Assembly (NCBI GenBank): GCA_029287815.1
Contig: JARFQK010000214.1
Coordinates: 1 to 8,195 of the forward strand
Length of the DNA stretch: 8,195 bases
Direction: 5' to 3'
Source of the DNA: Gammaproteobacteria bacterium
GTDB taxonomy: Bacteria; Pseudomonadota; Gammaproteobacteria; SZUA-229
Shown here: positions 4,796 through 8,195 of the stretch, one piece after another
Position numbering within the stretch: the stretch's first letter is position 1
How the letters are laid out: the number at the start of each line of letters is the position of its first letter
Translations under genes and position numbers: made by a program
The notes under the pieces: model-generated
What the model was told of the DNA's origin: nothing
Databases searched by the model: none
Seen by the model: only the letters and a program-made list of their open reading frames with translations

Positions 4796-6247
4796 TCATT
4801 TTCGCCAGAATGCCGGCATCAACATCACCAGCAAGGTGAATATCTCCAGACGCCCCAGCAACATCGAAAAGCACAGCAGCCACTTGGAGAAGTCATCGAT
4901 ACCGGCATAATTCGCGCTGACGTCACCGAGACCTGGGCCAAGATTGTTGATTGTGGCCGCAACCGCTGAGAAGGCCGTGATCTGATCGTGGCCATCCAGC
5001 ATCAACAGAAGCATCATGATCACGAAGCAGGCCACATAGGCCGCGAAGAAGCCCCACACCGCATCGATAACCGAGTTATTGACTGGCTGTCTGCCGACCT
5101 TGACGACAACCTGCGCACTCGGATGGATCAGTCGCATCAACTCGCGCTGCCCTTGTTTTATCAACAACAGAATGCGAATCGCCTTGATTCCGCCACCGGT
5201 TGACCCAGCACAGCCGCCCACAAAGCTGGCGAACAATAACATCACTGGCACAAATGTCGGCCAGACATAATAATCCGTAGTCGCAAATCCGGCCGTGGTA
5301 CCGATGGACACCGCATGAAACAGGCCCTGGCGGATTGCATTACTCAGCTCGGGGACATCGTGATGCAAATACAGATAGCCAATGCTCGCCGTGGAAACGA
5401 ACAGCAGCACGCCTGCATACATTCGCAACTCCGAATCCTGAAGATAGTGGTTGACGTTACGAGAACGGATTGCGGCAAAATGCAGCGCAAAATTCATGCC
5501 GCCAAGAAACATGAAGACGATCGCCACGGCTTCTATCGCCGCACTGTCGAAATAACCGATGCTGGCATCATGCGTCGAGAATCCGCCAATCGCGACGGTC
5601 GAAAAGCTGTGGCAGATGGCGTCGAACAGATCCATGCCGGCAATCCAGTAACTCAGCGCACAGGCGATAGTCAAGCTCAAATAGATGTACCAAAGCGCCT
5701 TGGCTGTCTCAGCAATGCGTGGTGTCAGCTTGCTATCTTTGACTGGCCCCGGGGCTTCAGCCCGATACAACTGCATGCCGCCGACACCCAACATCGGCAT
5801 CACGGCGACAGCCAACACGATGATGCCCATGCCGCCAAGCCATTGCAATTCCTGGCGGTAAAACAGAATGCTGTGCGGCAACTCGTCGAGACCAATAAAG
5901 GTCGTCGCGCCGGTGGTCGTCAACCCGGAGATGGATTCGAACACCGCATCCGATACCGATACGGTTAACGGCTCATAGAGCAGAAACGGCAATGAGCCAG
6001 CGAGGCCAAGCACCGTCCAGAACATCACCACGACGACGAAACCATCGCGCAATCGCAGCTCCGCCTTCCTGGTTCGTACTGGCAGCCACAGCAGGAAGCC
6101 GGTTGCCAGCAGCAACAGGTAGCTGAAGAAGAACGCCGTCCCCGCATCCTCGCCGTAAAAGATATCAATAACCACAGGCGGCAACAGCGTGATGCTGAAC
6201 AGCATCAATAGCTGGCCAATCAGTCGCAGAATGATCGCAGCATGCAT
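4796..6247 (-). CDS. trkH: Trk potassium uptake system membrane subunit TrkH
   Basis: TrkH is the potassium-translocating inner-membrane subunit of the Trk system, gated by TrkA. The protein has 483 residues, matching E. coli TrkH. It is strongly hydrophobic, with the four-fold membrane-pore-membrane layout of the SKT superfamily. The four selectivity-filter segments are visible: TTTGATT (110-116), STVAIGGFST (216-225), SIGTTAGFATTD (314-325) and ATINNLGPGLG (431-441). The intramembrane gating loop in the third repeat is seen as GGCAGSTGGGIK (344-355). The N terminus MHAAIILRLIGQLLMLFS fits the family and supports the ATG at 6247, seven bases after the trkA stop. There is no clear Shine-Dalgarno, so translational coupling to trkA is likely. 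Adjacency to trkA argues for TrkH rather than the related KtrB. Confidence 0.97.
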   Translation of the reverse strand: MHAAIILRLIGQLLMLFSITLLPPVVIDIFYGEDAGTAFFFSYLLLLATGFLLWLPVRTRKAELRLRDGFVVVVMFWTVLGLAGSLPFLLYEPLTVSVSDAVFESISGLTTTGATTFIGLDELPHSILFYRQELQWLGGMGIIVLAVAVMPMLGVGGMQLYRAEAPGPVKDSKLTPRIAETAKALWYIYLSLTIACALSYWIAGMDLFDAICHSFSTVAIGGFSTHDASIGYFDSAAIEAVAIVFMFLGGMNFALHFAAIRSRNVNHYLQDSELRMYAGVLLFVSTASIGYLYLHHDVPELSNAIRQGLFHAVSIGTTAGFATTDYYVWPTFVPVMLLFASFVGGCAGSTGGGIKAIRILLLIKQGQRELMRLIHPSAQVVVKVGRQPVNNSVIDAVWGFFAAYVACFVIMMLLLMLDGHDQITAFSAVAATINNLGPGLGDVSANYAGIDDFSKWLLCFSMLLGRLEIFTLLVMLMPAFWRK

Positions 6248-6254
6248 GAACGCG

Positions 6255-7631
6255 TCAGACGAAGGTGAAACTGACCTGGAACAATTTCTCGACCTCGGGT
6301 GTTGTGCGCCTGTCCTGCATGAACAAAATCAGGTGATCATCGGTATCGATCAATGTATCGTGATGCGCCATCATTACCTCATCACCGCGTACCACAGCAC
6401 CTATGTTCGCACCCTCAGGTAGCGCAATCTCCTCGATACGTCGACCGACAACCCGCGAAGTTCTGGCATCGCCATGCGCAACGGCCTCGATCGCCTCGGC
6501 AGAGCCACGACGTAGAGAGTGCACGGCGACGACGTCTCCCCTACGAACATGCGTTAGCAGCGCACCGATCGTGACCTGCTGCGGCGATATCGCGACATCG
6601 ATCGTGGCTTGCTGCTCGATCAGGTCAACATAGGCCGGACGATTGACCAGCGACATCACCTTGCCTGCGCCGAGCTGCTTCGCCAACATCGATGAGAGAA
6701 TATTCGCCTCATCGTCATTGGTCACGGCACAGAACACATCCATTTGGTCAATGTTCTCCTCGAGCAACAGATCTTCATCCGCAGAATCACCCAATAACAC
6801 GATCGATCGATTCAGCTCATGCGACAGCAGTTCGGCACGCTCCGGATTGCACTCCAGCAATTTGACCTGGTAGTCATCCTCGAGCGCCTCGGCCAGGCGT
6901 TTGCCGATGTTACCGCCACCCGCGATCATGATGCGTTTGAAAGGTTTGTCGAGTTTACGCAGTTCACTCATGACTGCGCGAATATCTTTCTTGGCCGCAA
7001 TGAAAAATACCTCATCATCCGCCTCGATCACGCGGTTGCCTTCCGGCGTGATACCCTTGCCGCGCCGGTAAATTGCAGCAACGCGTGCATCGACCGCCGG
7101 CATGTGATCTCTCAGTGTTCTGATTTCATGACCAACCAGCGGCCCGCCATAATAAGCCTTGACACCGACCAGCTGGGCGCGCCCGCCAGCAAAATCCAGA
7201 ACCTGGAATGCACCTGGATACTCGATCAAGCGTTGGACGTATTTGGATACGATTTCTTCTGGACTGATGATTACGTCGACCGGTACCGCCTCATGGCAGA
7301 AGATATGCTCGTGTTCGAGGTACTCCTGGGATCGGATCCGGGCGATCTTGGTCGGCGTATGGAACAACGAATGCGCGAACTGACAGGCCAGCATATTGGT
7401 TTCATCGCTGTTGGTCACAGCGATCAACATATCCGTATCGATTATGCCGGCACGCCGCAGTACCTCCGGAAAGGAAGCATGTCCGGGAACAGTCTGTATA
7501 TCGAGACGACTGCGCAGATCGTTCAGCAAGTTGGTGTTGTTATCGACCAGAGTAATGTCATTGGCTTCAGATGCGAGATTGGCTGCAACGGTGGAGCCTA
7601 CTTGACCGCCGCCTAGAATAAGAATTTTCAT
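6255..7631 (-). CDS. trkA: Trk system cytosolic NAD(H)/nucleotide-binding subunit TrkA
   Basis: TrkA is the peripheral regulatory subunit that binds NAD(H) or ATP/ADP and controls TrkH. The 458-residue length matches E. coli TrkA and comprises two RCK tandem halves. The first Rossmann fold opens MKILILGGGQVGSTVA (GxGxxG at 7-12, acidic end of beta-2 at Asp30). The second has IMIAGGGNIGKRLAEAL (glycine motif at 238-243, with Glu250 at the corresponding acidic position). TrkA-C domains follow each half, at about 140-220 and 375-450. The start at 7631 is fixed by the Rossmann N terminus; the ribosome binding site is weak. It lies 72 bases after rsmB and seven before trkH. The rsmB-trkA order is common in gammaproteobacteria. 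Immediate linkage to trkH means both subunits can be made from one transcript. Confidence 0.98.
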   Translation of the reverse strand: MKILILGGGQVGSTVAANLASEANDITLVDNNTNLLNDLRSRLDIQTVPGHASFPEVLRRAGIIDTDMLIAVTNSDETNMLACQFAHSLFHTPTKIARIRSQEYLEHEHIFCHEAVPVDVIISPEEIVSKYVQRLIEYPGAFQVLDFAGGRAQLVGVKAYYGGPLVGHEIRTLRDHMPAVDARVAAIYRRGKGITPEGNRVIEADDEVFFIAAKKDIRAVMSELRKLDKPFKRIMIAGGGNIGKRLAEALEDDYQVKLLECNPERAELLSHELNRSIVLLGDSADEDLLLEENIDQMDVFCAVTNDDEANILSSMLAKQLGAGKVMSLVNRPAYVDLIEQQATIDVAISPQQVTIGALLTHVRRGDVVAVHSLRRGSAEAIEAVAHGDARTSRVVGRRIEEIALPEGANIGAVVRGDEVMMAHHDTLIDTDDHLILFMQDRRTTPEVEKLFQVSFTFV

Positions 7632-7703
7632 TGCACGAGTCTGTTGAGATTACGCATCCTCTGGCGCGAAGTTTACGCCTTTCAGCGCGTGATTGCAGCA
7701 GCA

Positions 7704-8195
7704 TCAGGGCGCTTTTCGTCGCTTTTTCAACAGGGCAAAATAGAAGCCGTCTCCATCCTCGACGCCCGGCAGCAACTGCCGTCCGTGTCGGCAGGATATA
7801 CCCCAGTCCTGATCGATCGCCATGGATTCCGCATCGGACTGAGCAGACAACAACCGGTCGATCTGCTGCTCGTTCTCCATTCTGAAAACAGAGCAGGTGA
7901 CGTATAACAGCTGGCCACCGGGCCTGAGTAGCGTCCAGGCCTGCTGCAATATTTTTTGTTGGACAGATGCGAGCGCAAGCAGGTCATCTGGCTGGCGCAG
8001 ACTCTTGATATCGGGATGGCGGCGAATCACACCACTGGCTGAGCAAGGCGCATCGACCAAGATTCGATCGAACGAATGCTGCGGCTCCGCCCAGCTTTGC
8101 ACATCGGTTGCATCGCCGACGATCAGCCGGGCCTGCAAATTCAGTCGCTCGAGATTCTGCCTCACCTTTTTCAGCCGCGCCGGATCGATATCGAC
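7704..8195 (-). CDS. rsmB: 16S rRNA m5C967 methyltransferase RsmB (C-terminal part; 5' end beyond window)
   Basis: RsmB (Sun/Fmu) uses S-adenosylmethionine to methylate C967 of 16S rRNA. Only the last 163 residues are in the window (full length about 430). The frame stays open to the edge, reading VDIDPARLKKVRQNLERL, the SAM-binding acidic segment after beta-2. Further on are VGDATD (visible residues 26-31), the motif IV cysteine in LVDAPCSASGVIRRHPD (Cys51 of the visible part) and the motif VI catalytic cysteine in YVTCSVF (Cys91). The C-terminal GDGFYFALLKK is also typical of RsmB. An internal GTG at 8165 is not the true start, because the conserved sequence continues upstream of it. The missing 5' part should include the NusB-like RNA-binding domain. 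Linkage to trkA supports the assignment over other NOL1/NOP2/Sun family members such as RsmF. Confidence 0.95.
   Translation of the reverse strand, partial: VDIDPARLKKVRQNLERLNLQARLIVGDATDVQSWAEPQHSFDRILVDAPCSASGVIRRHPDIKSLRQPDDLLALASVQQKILQQAWTLLRPGGQLLYVTCSVFRMENEQQIDRLLSAQSDAESMAIDQDWGISCRHGRQLLPGVEDGDGFYFALLKKRRKAP

Noticed and set aside
5315..5968. A 217-codon plus-strand open frame inside trkH.
   Set aside because: It is antisense to the TrkH pore segments, is rich in residues expected from the complement of hydrophobic codons, and has no family resemblance.
6819..7616. A 265-codon plus-strand open frame inside trkA.
   Set aside because: It is the complement of the two well-conserved RCK halves of TrkA, with no independent evidence of coding.

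Overview
The window looks like chromosome of a gammaproteobacterium that is not an enterobacterium. This is inferred from three things. The his genes are arranged hisB-hisH-hisA-hisF, with a monofunctional hisB of about 197 residues. The block rsmB-trkA is linked to trkH and to an LpxL-type lipid A acyltransferase, so the cell makes an outer membrane. There is also a Csr/Rsm-type small RNA with a GacA-type upstream site. All protein genes lie on the minus strand; the small RNA is the only plus-strand gene I can support.

Reading the minus strand in its own direction (from high to low coordinates): the 3' part of rsmB (16S rRNA m5C967 methyltransferase), trkA and trkH (regulatory and membrane subunits of the Trk potassium uptake system), and a LpxL/HtrB acyltransferase gene. 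These four are closely spaced and probably co-transcribed. A gap of 483 bases (3280-3762) without a protein gene follows, then dtd (D-aminoacyl-tRNA deacylase). After a 167-base spacer come hisB, hisH, hisA and the first 212 codons of hisF, a compact histidine biosynthesis cluster. HisH and HisF form imidazole glycerol phosphate synthase. HisA makes its substrate and HisB uses its product.

The most interesting part is the 483-base gap. On the plus strand, 3391-3543 contains 12 GGA triplets in 153 bases, several in CAAGGA, AAGGA, ACGGA or TGGA contexts. The array ends in a strong intrinsic terminator with a GAAA tetraloop and a T6 tract that works only in the plus direction. About 66 bases upstream of the predicted transcription start is a palindrome, TGTAGGAATTTTCCTACA, matching the GacA/UvrY/LetA-type site architecture. 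Together these indicate a CsrA/RsmA-sequestering small RNA (CsrB/RsmY/RsmZ type) under a GacS/GacA-type two-component system. The palindrome also lies over the predicted promoter of the divergent dtd gene.

Two copies of a short palindrome-containing repeat (core CTAGCCCGCAT, then GGCGG) lie in the spacers on either side of the dtd plus small-RNA segment, at about 2803 and 3606.
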